Positions 1-11,479 of a stretch of 64,000 nucleotides of DNA are shown here, piece by piece. Numbering within the stretch: the first letter of the stretch is position 1; each line of letters begins with the position of its first letter. The notes under the pieces are model-generated. The model worked only from the letters and a program-made list of their open reading frames with translations. It was not told where the DNA came from and searched no databases. The DNA lies in NCBI RefSeq assembly GCF_029784165.1, contig NC_073695.1:247416089-247480088 (forward strand). The letters run 5' to 3'. This DNA is from Wyeomyia smithii (Eukaryota; Arthropoda; Insecta; Diptera; Culicidae). A program made the translations under genes and the position numbers.

Positions 1-446
1 CTTTCCCGAAGCAGCTGTGTGCTACTCAATGGGGTTTGATTTTCAATTATGTTCCTTTTGTTGTGTGGAAATAATAATTTCCGTGTTGATTGCATTTTGG
101 AAATCAATTTGTAGTTTTCTGGCGCAAATATCCAATTGTGGCTGATGAAGAAATTGTAGGAATGAAATTTGAATTAGATTACATGGGTAATTACCTCTTT
201 GATTAAAGTGCACTAGCCTTCACAGAGAAGTTTGAAGTATTGAGCAGGTTAGTCATCAGCTTTCGACAATACAAAAAAGGAGTTTTTTCTCGAAATATTA
301 TAATAAGTAACTCATCAAAACTCATTGGTTTGTTTTAAATTGATTTGATAAGGTTCAATAACTATCTGTAAAAAACTTCGTAGAAAACATACGAAGAAAA
401 TGAAACGTAGTTAGGCGACGTTTATGTTCTGTTACCTATTTCACTT
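1..446. other. AT-rich sequence, nothing identified
   Basis: No supported gene, RNA or complete repeat is visible here. The sequence is AT-rich with frequent stops in all frames. Confidence 0.5.
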
Positions 447-681
447 GTACCGTGAGGCGCTTTAGTTCCATACGGCTCCTTATCCCGTGCACTTCGTATC
501 AAAATGTGAGAAAAATATGTTTAAATTTCGAACAGAGCGTTTTAAGGTGTTTTTCTGTATACAGAAGATCATCTTCAAACATATGTTTTAAAAAATCTTC
601 TTATATTTGATATTTTTTTTCACATTTGATACGAATTGCACGGGGTAAGGAGCCACATGGAATACGGGCGCCTCGCGGTAC
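447..681. repeat. Foldback (MITE-like) palindrome
   Basis: A 235-bp inverted repeat. The left arm begins GTACCGTGAGGCGC and the right arm ends GCGCCTCGCGGTAC. The arms continue inward through a shared block (tacggctccttatcccgtgca on the left, its diverged complement on the right) to an AT-rich centre around AAACATATG. I could not define target duplications. The arms translate as an open stretch on the minus strand (588-806), so a coding segment may have been duplicated in inverted orientation, but the protein is not recognised. A non-autonomous DNA element is the simplest reading. Confidence 0.7.
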
Positions 682-3363
682 TCCTTGACCACAAAGAATA
701 ATTCATTGCTTCTAGTATTAAATAGTCGCAATTTGTGATAGGCATTCCCCTCTACGAAAAAAAACCTTATGTTTACTCCTGCTAAGTAAAGGTTGTGTAC
801 TCGCAACTAAGAGGGATTTTCTTACTTTTAGGGTGAAAATTTATTGCTTTAATAATGTACATCGCCTGAGTTGTTTTTCACAGCAAAGCCATAAATCTAG
901 CCGCCATCAAAGCGCAACAAAGAGATACGAACTTGAGTCGCTGCTTGAGCTATAGGAAAAAAAACTCGGTCAAACTGTAACCAATATTGCACCCACAGGC
1001 CCCGAAGCTGCGCAACACTGTATAGCCTCCATGCTGCAATGCTATTCTTTGCATATCTTCTCGAGCCCAAGGCTGCCAACAAAACGCCAAATCATCAGAC
1101 ACTTACCGCGATTTTAAGCATCTTTAGACAGTAAATAGTTTAGACGAGGCCTGACTCTCGTGTCAATTGACTCCATCCGCCGCGTCGTCGTCATCGTTGT
1201 CGATCGGCTGGGAGGAATGGGGTGGCCAGCCGATCGCTCCTCCGAGGCAGAAATCGTTTTGACATTTAACCATAAAAGAAGCTACCCCGCGAACGGTGAG
1301 TGGAGAGCACCCCTTTAAGGGGTGGCAGAAGGATACCGCAAAGCACATACAACAGTTTGTTATGATTCGGCAGCAACGAGCAGCAACTTTGTGGTCGACA
1401 TTTGAGAACGGAAAAATAAATGCGCCAACTTGACTACCAAGCCGAACGCCGCCACCGCCGCTGGCGGATGGGGTAATGAGCAGAAATAATGAAATTATTG
1501 TAATGATGGTTCGAGAATCGAGTTGACGGATTGGATCGACAGCGGGCATTAGGTTGAAGGATGTGAGGCAGAAACCGAAACGTCCCATTCGCGAGGCGGG
1601 AGAGCGAGATCCGCGTGGGACATGAGAATAAAAGTTGTACTATTGATCCCCGCTGATCTGAATTTAAATTGAACGAAGGGTAATACAATTTGTCGTGATG
1701 TAAATTCGTTTTACATATTTGAATATAAATGTTAATGGTGATTACGTTTACGTTCATTAGTGGTGAATTATGCGAACCGAAGTATTGAATGTTAAATAGT
1801 TGGGTTATTCGGTCGATGCGGTTGATCTACGTGGGTTTGATTTCGATGATAATCGAATTATACTGTATACTGTAATTCGTAGAAAATTACATAACTCGAG
1901 CAAAAGCCTTCCACAAACAAATGCCTCAAACAACAGAAAGAGCGAAAAAAGTTTCTAGACATCAATGCATGGAAGTGGGCCCTTGGGAGCAACACTCGGA
2001 GAAGACAGTGTTTGTCTCTATCGTACACGAACTGGAGCATCGCTGTCATATGCATAAAATATGGCGAACTGTCTGCTTTGGCTAAAAATTTGTTTTGTTG
2101 CCAAAGAGTACCGAACGATGCACCGAATGCTGTTACTTTGGGGTTGTCCCCATTCGAAAACCGAAATAAATTCAATTATTTGTGTATTATTCGCGCTGGA
2201 TACCGCATAGATTTCAGTAATCAAACTTTGTAGCTCTCCCACAATGTTTTGAACAACCCTAAAATTATCTCCCGAAAAAAGTATAAAGAAAAACTTGTCA
2301 CAAAACCCATTTTGCTGTGGTTGGCAGCCGACTGGGAGGGTGGAACACAGAATTCGGGTCCACATGGGACACATTTGATTAGATTAACTTCGGCTGTAGT
2401 GCCAACAACGACACACCAGCGATCGGAAGACCAGCCAGAGAAAAAAAAAACAACAACAACAACAACTGAAGATAGTAAAAATGTAGCATCGAAATCGTAA
2501 ATCCATTTACTGATTGGCAAAACTTTTCGTCGGGTTTGCTTCTTTGAAGACGGTCAATACCAATGCCACTAGACAGGCACTAGCACCATCGATGGCAATC
2601 AAAGACGATGGGGAATCTTCGGATGGGAAACACTTTGATGTTCGCTTCTAGTGATGACTGTCTCCGTCTGCAACGGCGGCTGTGGTATTCTCCGGTGGAT
2701 TTTTAAATTAAATTCATAGCAGATTATTGAAGTAACTGATTGTCAGGTATTATAGATGGTATCAGAGTGCATGAAAAACGATTAAAATATAGAATTGTTA
2801 CGTAATGAATGTATGGATGAGACTAATGACAAAACTGAATACAAATTTAGCTCACAGTTTTGTTTATGGTGTCTCGAAGAATAAAAGCAAAGGTTATGAA
2901 AGTAGATTTGAAATTAGTCTGAAAAACTTAAGAGTATCTCTGTCAACAGGAAAAAAAAAATATATATGTATCTAATTTTATCTGAAATTTGTGAAAATGC
3001 AAAAAAAAATCTTATGACCGTTCCAAAAATGCTCAATTCCTGTTGAGTATTTTTTTTTTCCTAAGTAAACCATATTCATGAGATAAACTTTTAATCACTA
3101 TCAATGCTGCAGCATTGCAGTTTTTCCTCGATTTCACGGAAATAGAAGTCGTATACCACTGCAATTATAGACGACGAGAGTCTAGCGGCGCTCTGCTCCA
3201 CATAATACGTATATTATATTGTACGGTATTGTTGCTTTTACCAGCATGTTTTTTTCAAGACATCAGTTTTTATTATGCTCAGCCAATAGTGAGCCTTGTT
3301 GCCGCAGAAGTTATTGACGCTGATGCCAGTAACGCGGAACCGAATGCATGTGAATAAAACTAG
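682..3363. other. Unassigned sequence with a GC-richer patch
   Basis: No gene is supported. The patch at about 1160-1620 is GC-richer than its surroundings and open on the minus strand (1163-1588, 141 codons). That frame has no recognisable domain and overlaps another unrelated frame, so I treat it as chance. A CAA-rich run lies at 2450-2466 and poly-A/T runs lie at 2950-3055. Confidence 0.4.
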
Positions 3364-3780
3364 AGACTGTGTTATAAAGTGATACGCAAAAAGAAAAGCA
3401 GTAAATATGGCAACTCTTTGCTTATATTCTATTCCAAACAATTCTGTCAACCACATTTAATTTCGCATGACTTTTCATACGCACTAGAAAGTGTAATGAA
3501 ATTCCGAAACTTTGTAAGGATGTATAACTGAGTTTCAAAGCTTGTTTATACATTTTTTAAAATTTTCAATGCATCACTCATAATACGAGCATAACGAACA
3601 CATTTTCCGTTCAAACCATAATTGCACGTGGTTCACAACAATTATACTGATTACAATACACATTCTGTACGAAAAGTAACACTCCTGAGTTTGTTTACTT
3701 TGCACACTTGGAGCCTCGATTTGACGGTTCACTTGGAATTTTCGACCTCACTCTTTGCGTATCTGTTCATAACACCGTCT
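3364..3780. repeat. Inverted-repeat-bounded element (probable MITE)
   Basis: The left end reads AGACTGTGTTATAAAGTGAT followed by ACGCAAA. The right end, as reverse complement, reads AGACGGTGTTATGAACAGAT followed by ACGCAAA. About 35 bp match with several mismatches over a 417-bp span. Internal sequence is AT-rich with no recognisable coding region. A diverged non-autonomous DNA transposon fits, but the target duplication is not clear. Confidence 0.45.
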
Positions 3781-4039
3781 GTAAATAAAACCAGAGTCAT
3801 AATTAAACGCAAAATGTTTTGAACAAATCTAATGTTTGTGTTTATTGGTAATGATTGAATAATGTTTGATAATGCTGCTCAATGCTTGCTTTCCCCAGCA
3901 CTAGTGACCCGGGAATATAGTAATCGGGCTATACAAGAGGTGGCGTCTGCTTGAATCAATCAAATTACTAGTGGATGGCGACTAGGACGGTCCTAACTAA
4001 GTAGCAGCAGCAGCGTTAGCGGTAAGCTGCACTTCCTCT

Positions 4040-4190
4040 ATTAAAAAGTTGCCTTTGTGCAGTAGCGGCAGCCGGAGTAGCAGTGCCAGCTACAGGGGTA
4101 GTGGTAGCATCGGTTTAACGGTAGGTGCAGCGGTGCTTTCTGTAGTAGAAAGCTACCTTTGTGCAGTAGCGACAGCATCGATAGTAGGTA
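4040..4190. repeat. Tandem GC-rich minisatellite-like block
   Basis: Two imperfect units about 104 bp apart share CCTTTGTGCAGTAGCG (at 4052 and 4156) and a neighbouring tagtaGAAAGCT/taAAAAGTT segment. They sit in a GTAG/GCAG-rich stretch that begins near 4000. A related phrase occurs near 34150-34200. The short open frame on the minus strand is a consequence of the repeat. Confidence 0.55.
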
Positions 4191-4253
4191 CATCTGCTGG
4201 AAAATAAAAATATGTGGGCTGTCAATTTTCATTGCGTAAACAGATTTGCATTG

Positions 4254-4953
4254 CACAATGGTCCCGAAACCAAATTTAGGGGGAAATTTGGGTCTAGAGC
4301 TCTATAGCAACATTTTAGAGAAAAACTTTCTTCTACAAAGTTGTTACATATGATAAAGCGCTCATTGAAAAATTATCAAAAATTAGGGCGACCAACATTT
4401 TCGATGCAATCAAGTATCTTTTATAGAGTCAAAAATGCCCTTCAAAATGAGACCAAGAGATATTTGTTTATGTTTGCCCCGAAAAGAATGACATACAAAT
4501 GAAAAACGCTTTTTTTGATGAAAAATATTAATAACATTGAGTAAAATTGAGATATTTACAATGTCAGCATTGCAAATTGTTTATCTTAAAAAGCTCTAAA
4601 AGTCGTTCAAAGATAGTTTTGAGATGAATCTTGAAATAAAAAAGTTAGAGCGTAAAATGTGTTTTTTCAATATAAATCGGTTGTTTTCAAAGATAGAGAA
4701 AAACTTTTTTTACATTGGTACTTGAAATTAATGGAGTTATAACATTGTAGAACAAATTTTTTTTCTATCTACAAAGATAAAAAAGTCAGATACTTTTTTG
4801 CATTGAAAATGTTGGTCACCCTAATTTTTGATAATTTTTCAATAAGCGCTTTATCATATGTAACAACTATGTAGAAGAAAGTTTTTCACTAAAATGTTGC
4901 TGTAGAACTCTAGACCCAAATTTCCCTCTAAATTTGGTTTCTGGACCATTGTG
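4254..4953. mobile_element. Transib-like non-autonomous DNA transposon
   Basis: A 700-bp element with long terminal inverted repeats of about 170 bp each. The left end starts CACAATGGTCC and the right end is GGACCATTGTG. It is flanked by the perfect 5-bp direct repeat CATTG (4249-4253 and 4954-4958). Transib transposons are known for 5-bp target duplications and termini beginning CACWATG, the relative of the RAG recombination heptamer CACAGTG, so both criteria fit. The arms share AAATTTAGRGGGAAATTTGGGTC and a GATAAAGCGCTYATTG block. There is no transposase ORF inside, so it would depend on an autonomous partner. Other superfamilies with 5-bp duplications cannot be excluded without a family search. 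Confidence 0.65.
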
Positions 4954-5420
4954 CATTGTGTTATCAGGAGAATGCCTTATTCAAACTGTCGGGGATAGCA
5001 CGGAGATGCGACCAGCACCTTTTCTGGTATTGAATTGAACAACAAATTGTCCTTTTGAGGACAACACTTCCACCAGTGAAAAGCTCTGCCATTTATTGGC
5101 AACACACAACCTTTTTGTGGATGCTGGCAATCGTAATCTGCTGACCATGAATGTATGCCACTGGCTGATTTTTTTTAATGTAAAAAGGCCGAACATTGAT
5201 CGCTTTGCGCCACCCCATTTTTCCGTTTGAGCTGATATTTTGCACAGGCTGTTTTTTTGTGCAGGTGAACATTGTGTATAGGGTTTCTTCTTGAAATTCG
5301 ACAATACCATTTTCGTTTTCGGCTTGGACAAAACACAATCAAATTCATCTTCCATCGATGGAAGCAGTTAGCAAGAGATGAGAATTCTCTTAGCCACGCA
5401 ACAGTATATTACGCTGATGC

Positions 5421-5672
5421 GTGTTGCATTTTGCAAATGTGCGGCTGGGCGAAATAATTCTGTTCGTACTAACGTTGACTGGTGGGAAATATAATAATGA
5501 TTTGAAAGTTAATCAAATTGTAATTCTTGTGAGTTACGATGAAACATCAAAGGTCTTGGGCGCGCCTAAAATTGATTCAAACTCCGGAAAAAATATCGAC
5601 AAAGAAGTTTATAATATGCTAGTGAATTGGAATATTTCGGACAAGTTTGTCTTGCTGTTTTCTTTTAAGTGA
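5421..5672 (+). pseudogene. Fragment of an arthropod transposon-type protein
   Basis: An 83-codon open frame whose residues about 28-75 (LKVNQIVILVSYDETSKVLG, then a GAPKIDSNSGK segment and a VNWNISDK segment) resemble from memory a large uncharacterised protein repeated many times in arthropod genomes. That family has a 'ILVS...LLGVPK..SGTG...W.I.DK' stretch just before a conserved CFDTT motif. Here the frame runs into FVLLFSFK and stops exactly where CFDTT would be expected, so the copy is truncated. The upstream part (before about 5460) is out of frame or lost. The protein probably belongs to a DNA transposon and may be a DDE-type transposase, but its class is uncertain. Next to the 4254-4953 element, but no link is shown. 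Confidence 0.45.
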
Positions 5673-7626
5673 TTCGCCCAATCGAAAACTGACCAATCTT
5701 CCCTGTCCTCTTCATATCTCTGAGCTTTTATGTAAAAATATAATATATGACAAAATCAGTGGACTTTAAATACTTATCTTCAACCGTTTTACAAAAGCAT
5801 CAAACGAAATAAATTCATTCAGAGCTAATCATCTCATTCACAGTTCGCTCAAAAACTTCTGATAAAGATAGCAATCAAACCAAGCAATTTTATGCAAACC
5901 AGCTCAAACGCAATTAAGTTCGCGGCGATTATAAAGAGTTCTTGGATCTTGGTTGTAAAGCGACCCCTTTTCACTCATCACCTCAAAACATATTTGCTCC
6001 GACAGTTGACCACAAAAGAGTTAAATTGCATTCGAGACATTCCTAATTTTATAGTCAAATTTTACAATCAGGTTTCGGATAAACGAATACTATTCAATTT
6101 CCTAATCAAGTTATGAATTTTCCACGTGATTTTTTCGCATATGCCGAGATTGATAAAGTCGTTACAGACGCTGTAATTAAAATGATGAAAAATCACTTGT
6201 ATACCACAAGCCCAGAATAAGTTGGATTGGCTTTTTAGACCTAGAGATTTAAGAGATATCCCGCTCAAAACCAAACGTAAAATGATCAGGCGATTGAAAT
6301 GCGAAAGATTCTTAAGTAGCTTTTGTCGAATATCGCAAGCATTCAAATTCTGAACAGTTACTAGTATGTGATTTATCCCATCTTGTTTCATACAAAACTA
6401 ATGCTTCCTTTTCGAGTTTTGAACTTATTATTGCTTTTTCGACCGTGACCTGGCCGAAAAGAAAAATAATAGGGAATAGCTACAGAGCGTGGTGTTTTAT
6501 ATACGAAAGATTATAACCGTGTTTTAACACATAATTGAGACGAACTTCAGGTTATGTTGTATGTTGTTGATTCATACCGAAAAAAAATTCATCTCATTCA
6601 AAATTCGCATTTTTCAACAAATTCAAAAAGTTATAAATATTTTTAAACTTAAATCAGGAAAATCACATAATTGTTTCATAAAATTATAAGTGTATTTGTA
6701 TTTGTTTATCAAAAGGAATATTAAAAAAAAAAAATAAAAAACCGTAGAATTTTCGTATAAATCGATTTCTAAAGTACAAGTGCTTTGTGGGTCTATTAAA
6801 TGAACTCTGATCAACTTCAAATTTTCGTGGCTTATTGTAGAGGTCAAAACGAAACTTTTTCAGCCCGGCGCTCGCTAAGATCGATAGTTTAAAAATTGGC
6901 TATATAAAATATGACCACTCTAATGAACATGCAAAAAAAAACACCGCGATGGAATCTGAAACCTCTCTCCAGTGAAATAATAAACTGGTGTGTGCTTTCT
7001 CACACGGAAGCACATCACACTCAATAACTGAACAACATCACACTCAAACAGGTGGCAAATTTCGAATTAAATTGTAAAATTGCGTGAAAAAAAACTAAAA
7101 AATTATATTTAAACTCAAATAACTCATAATGTTTTAGTGATATTAGTACAAACCAGTAAATCTTTTGAAAGCTCTGTTTATCTTCTTTCCAAAACTGCCT
7201 CAATATTGAAAATCGGTTGAGAAAGGACTGAGTTAAAAAACATGTATGCACTGAGGTCCAAAAAACCGTATTTTGACCATAACTTCAGATTTTGGGGGTG
7301 TTTGGAAAATTCCTAGTATGAGCGAATGTTACACTCAACAAGACCTACAACCTACACTAGGTCACTTCAGAAGTTCTGAATCGCTGTAGCACAGTGTTTT
7401 ATATCAATTATTTGTTTTTACTATAATAAGCATGTGATTAACTTACTTAAACTAACTTCAGGTTTGAATTGTTTTGATGAAGCTGTTTTTTTTTGGTTTT
7501 AGCCTTTCTTTCTTTTTTAAAAAACCGTTAAATATTTGGTGGCAAAGCTGAAACATGGTCGTAAAAGTTATCATCAAAAATGGTTAATAAATTGGATTTG
7601 GTTGAAAAGGATTGGAAATTAGATTT
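5673..7626. other. AT-rich sequence, nothing identified
   Basis: Short chance frames only. No splice-bounded exon, RNA gene or complete repeat is visible. Phrases such as the 7260-7320 stretch (caaaaaaccgtattttgacc) look like worn repeat sequence but have no partner in this window. Confidence 0.45.
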
Positions 7627-9376
7627 GGCGAAAAGTGGTACTTAATTCCATAGCGCTTTTTACCTTCATCCTAGCTTAAAAGTGTCTTCGGAACAATTGT
7701 TTGTATGAATGACTCGCATAATCGCAAATTGTCAAAAAGTATGCAGTATTTACTACATTAAAAATAAAAAAAGTAACTTTTTTGTGTTAAGAGATAGAAG
7801 AATAGTTTATTCCGCAAAGTTGTAGAAGATTCAAAAATATGAAACTTTGTTGAACAAATAAAAACCCTATCTTCTTTCGATACAAAGTTATAAAGTATAT
7901 TACATGGAACTTATTCAAAAGTTAGTTTTTTGTACCTAACTTTTGTATTTAAAAAGGGGCCAGTGGAATCATGATGTCAATGCTTTTCCTTGAAGTTAAG
8001 CTAAAGTACTATAAACTCCTTCAGGTTCCATTTGTCCCAAACGACCCTTATTAGAGTATGGCGAGCATATGTTACAGTAGGTTTTCATATATCAAAAATT
8101 CTAACTTTTTTGTGTTAAGAGGTAGAGAAATGGTTTATTCGGCAAAGATTTAGAACGTGCAAAAATATGAAACTTTGCTCAACAAATAAAATTCCTATCT
8201 TCATTCGGTACAGAGTTACAGAGTATATTCTATGAAAGTTACTTAAAAGTTAGATTTTTGTACTTAACTTTTGTTAGTTACATTTTACAAGAAAATGTTG
8301 TTCTAAAGAAGCATTTGAACATAAAAAACACACATTTTTGTTGAAGACCACACATCTCCAAGACTTTTCCTTACAAAGTTATAGCACAATTCAGCATATT
8401 TTTTTGATAACTTTAACAACGTATAAAATAAAGATTAGATGGATTGGGACAGATGGAACTTATAACAGATCTGAACACTCGAGCTAAACTTCGAGAAAAA
8501 GAATTAACATCATGATTCTACTTGCCCCTTTTTACTTTATACGTTCTTGAAGTTATCGAAAAATTAAGCTGAAACATGCTATAACATTGCAAGAAAAAAT
8601 CTTGGAGATGTGTGGCCTTCAACAAAAACGTGTGTTTTGTATGCCCAAATGCTTCTTTAGAACAACGTTTTCTTGTAAAATGTATTCAACAAAAGTTAAG
8701 TGCAAAAAATTAACTTTTAAGTAACTTTTACAGAAAATACTCTGTAACTCTGTACGCAATGAAGACAGGAATTTTGTTTGTTCAGCAAAGATTCATATTT
8801 TTGCACGTTCTAAAACTTTGCCGAATAAACCATTCCTCTATTTATATAGTACTCCGGCTTAACTTCAAGAAACAGCATTGACATCATGATTCCACTTGCT
8901 CCTTTTTAACCTATACGTTTTTGAAATTATCGAAAAAATAAAAAAATAAAATAATATGATATAACTTTGTAAGGAAAAGTTCTGGAGATATATGGCCTTG
9001 GCAAAAATGTGTGTTTTGTGTGCCCTAACAATTCCTCTGAACAATATTTTCGTGTAAAATGCAACTCACAAAAGTTAAGTACAAAAAACTATCTTTTAAG
9101 TAAGTTCCATGTTATATACTTTATAACTTTGTACCAAAAAAGGTAGAGTTGTTATTTGTCAACAAAGTTGCATATTTTTTAATTTTCTACAACTTTGCAG
9201 AATTAACTATTCCTTTGTCTCTTAACACAAAAAAGAGATTTTTTTTTATTTTTAGTCTAGTGAGCTTTTCATACTTTTTAACAATTTGGGTCATTCATAC
9301 AAACAATTGTTCCGAAGACTTTATCAAGCTCGGAAGAAGGTGAAAGGCGTTATGGAATTAGGTTCCACTTTTTGCC
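7627..9376. repeat. 1.75-kb nested palindrome built from about 350-bp units
   Basis: The outer arms pair: left GGCGAAAAGTGGTACTTAAT with right ATTAGGTTCCACTTTTTGCC. They continue through AAACAATTGT..ACAATTGTTTG-type blocks and the CAAAGTTGTAGAA / TTCTACAACTTTG blocks. Within each half there are two direct units: gttaaga...tagaga blocks at 7786 and 8114, and CATCATGATTC blocks at about 8508 and 8883. The overall plan is therefore A-B-(axis near 8490)-B'-A'. Recurrent motifs include TTAACACAAAAAAG and GTACTTAACTTTTG with their complements. No coding capacity. A composite MITE or foldback element is the likely origin; a transcript across it would form long double-stranded RNA. Confidence 0.75.
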
Positions 9377-9715
9377 TTATTGGACCACTGTGCAGCGTCA
9401 GGAGAATATTTCCCGCAAGTGTTTGGTCGAATTTTTGCGTGATCTATAATCTTGGACGAATCGTAGGCTTATCATGTCAGAGACGAAAGAACAATCGAAA
9501 CAATGAATCAACGGAGACAACCGCTTCCGAAAGGCGGAGATGTTTCTTTTTCGTTGCAATGACCATGATCTCGGTTTTATGGGGTTCACGTGGTATAACT
9601 TTCATTGCCTATCTCCGAAATTGAAAAACAATTAACGGTGAGTATTGTGCTAACTAATCAAAGCGTTTAAATATGAAAAAAAAATATATTAGCCGTATTT
9701 GAAGCAAAAAATGTC

Positions 9716-10560
9716 GGACGCTTCAAAATCATTTTCAAAAGTTTATTCTGAATCCTTTGAAGTGTCTTCTTCCTGGTTGCACAACAACTTGTCCAGATGG
9801 AAACTGCATATAACATTGCTGGCCTAAAAATTTGTTTGTAAATTAACAGTTTATTCTTATGACAAAGTCCAGAATGTTGATAAGAGGATATAAACATTTG
9901 ATATACTTATTGCACTTTGACTGGATATTTTCAATGTGCCTCTTGAAAGTATGATTCTTATCATAAATTAGCTCTAAGTATTTAACTTGATCAGACCAAT
10001 TTAAGACCACACCGTTCATCTTAATAACGTGGTTTTTGGTTGGTTTGAGAAATAAAGCTCTTGGCTTATGAGGAAAAATAATTAACTGTGTTTTAGAAGC
10101 ATTAGGGGAAATCTTCCATTTCTGCAAGTATGAAGAAAATATATCTAAACTTTTTTGTAGCCGACTGCATATAACACGAAGGCTTTTTCCTTTTGCGGAA
10201 ATGCTTGTATCGTCACAAAACAGAGATTTCTCACAACCTGGTGGTAAGTCAGGAAGATCGGAAGTGAAAATGTTATATAAGATTGGGCCCAAGTTACTCC
10301 TCTGAGGCACACCAGCTCTAACAGGCAATCTATTAGATTTACCATTTAGATAGTTAACCTGAAGAGTGCGGTCAGTTAAATAACTTTGTATCATTTTTGT
10401 GAGGTAAAGCGGAAAACTGAAATTTGACATTTTAGCTATTACCTTTAGGCCAAACACTGTCGAATGCCTTTACTATATCTAGAAGAGCAGCTCCAGTCGA
10501 ATAGCATTCAGATTTATTGGTTTGTATCATATTTGTTACTCTAAGTAACTGATGAGTGTT
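9716..10560 (-). pseudogene. Jockey-clade (Juan-like) LINE reverse transcriptase, decayed
   Basis: Degenerate reverse transcriptase domain of a non-LTR retrotransposon. Reading on the minus strand, the first block (about 10560-10455) gives HQLLRVTNMI and STGAALLDIVKAFDSVW, the palm motif with the first catalytic Asp. A frameshift near 10450 moves into the frame 10457-9843, which has GVPQRSNLGP (consensus GVPQGSxLGP) at residues 49-58, FCDD (consensus FADD) at residues 80-83 (about 10220-10209), and LQKWKISPNASKTQ. A second frameshift near 9870 leads to NKLLIYKQIFRPAMLYAV and ends at about 9716. The 5' part of the RT, the endonuclease and the 3' UTR are absent. The Jockey/Juan assignment is from remembered motif wording. 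Two frameshifts and FADD changed to FCDD indicate a dead copy. Confidence 0.88.
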
Positions 10561-10718
10561 TAGCCTTGGATTGTTTTCTGTTCCCAAACATGGACAAATG
10601 TTTCGTGAGGTAAACCAATGTCACCAATGAAGATAAGGAGATGATGGGTAACCTCGAATCATAGAACACCACTGGATAACTACCTATAGTGAACTAAAAG
10701 AAGTTCTAGTCAATTTTT

Positions 10719-10733
10719 TGACGTAGAATACGT
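10719..10733. repeat. GACGTA-n-TACGTC palindromic motif, copy 1
   Basis: gacgtagaatacgtc, preceded by a T run and followed by TTACG. The same palindrome occurs at 22233, 22732 and 33079 with similar T-rich and CTTA-type flanks, so it is part of a dispersed repeat rather than an isolated site. Confidence 0.6.
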
Positions 10734-11277
10734 CTTACGGCAACATATGCAGGGACCCAATTTTAATACAGGGATCCAATTTCATAACCGAAAACATCGA
10801 GAGCGTCACGAAAATTGTCCAATTTCAAACATTTTAAGCTCAGTCAGTTTCCAACCGGTTTCTGTCATTTTTGCAGCAATCGATTGGAAAATCATTTAAG
10901 CATTCGTCCAAATGCAGAAAATTGTAATCTGATTGCCCGAACTATTGAACTTTTGAAAATTGTTGAACATTGTCGAAGTGCAAAAATCGACTTTTGATTG
11001 GTCGCTTGCTGCCTCTTTCCCTAAAAAGGACGATAGAATGGAGTACCTAGTTAGCCGGAAATGCACACTTTGGGCAATATACGAGACTGTTCCTCATTAA
11101 GCAAATCATAGGGACGAATAACTGTTTGGGGTTAAAGTACCTTCAAAAGAAAGCAATCAATCAATTAAGCAAATCAGTTTACTAGTAGCAGGCAGCAGCA
11201 GCGGACATAAACACCGATGGCAGTAGGCGAAAGCAGCGTAGATTAGCAGCGGACAACAGCGACGGTGGTAGTGGTAT

Positions 11278-11463
11278 CTATAGCGTGTGTCGCTAGCTTT
11301 ATAAGGTGTTTGGCTAGCGTGCGTGGCTTGCTATATAACGTGCGTGGCTTGCTGTATGGCATGTGTGGCTTGCTATATAGCGTGTGTGTTTGTTTATAGC
11401 GTGTATGTATGCCTGTAGCGCGTGTGTGCATGTTTATAGCGTGTGTGGCTAGTAGTATAGCGA
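11278..11463. repeat. Minisatellite of TAGCGTGTGTGGCTTGCTATA-type units
   Basis: Imperfect tandem repetition of a roughly 20-22 bp GT-rich unit (tagcgtgtgt..., ggcttgctatatagcgtg...). It is preceded by GCAGCAGCGGA-type simple sequence from 11190. The short frame on the minus strand is only translated repeat (SKPHTLYSKPRTL pattern) and is not a gene. Confidence 0.7.
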
Positions 11464-11479
11464 TTAAAATTTTCATATT

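Noticed and set aside
1163..1588. 141-codon minus-strand ORF with an acidic Asp run near the N-terminus region
   Set aside because: GC-richer patch; another unrelated frame (1434-1757) overlaps it and no motif supports coding.
4981..5355. Two overlapping minus-strand ORFs (124 and 81 codons) beside the Transib-like element
   Set aside because: No recognisable domain in either frame. They cannot both be real, and no evidence favours one.
7390..7396. CACAGTG as left Transib terminus for the 7627-9376 palindrome
   Set aside because: No similarity to the right end beyond the heptamer and no matching 5-bp duplication.
11278..11463. CRISPR-like array
   Set aside because: Units are contiguous and imperfect without unique spacers, and the genome is eukaryotic; it is a minisatellite.
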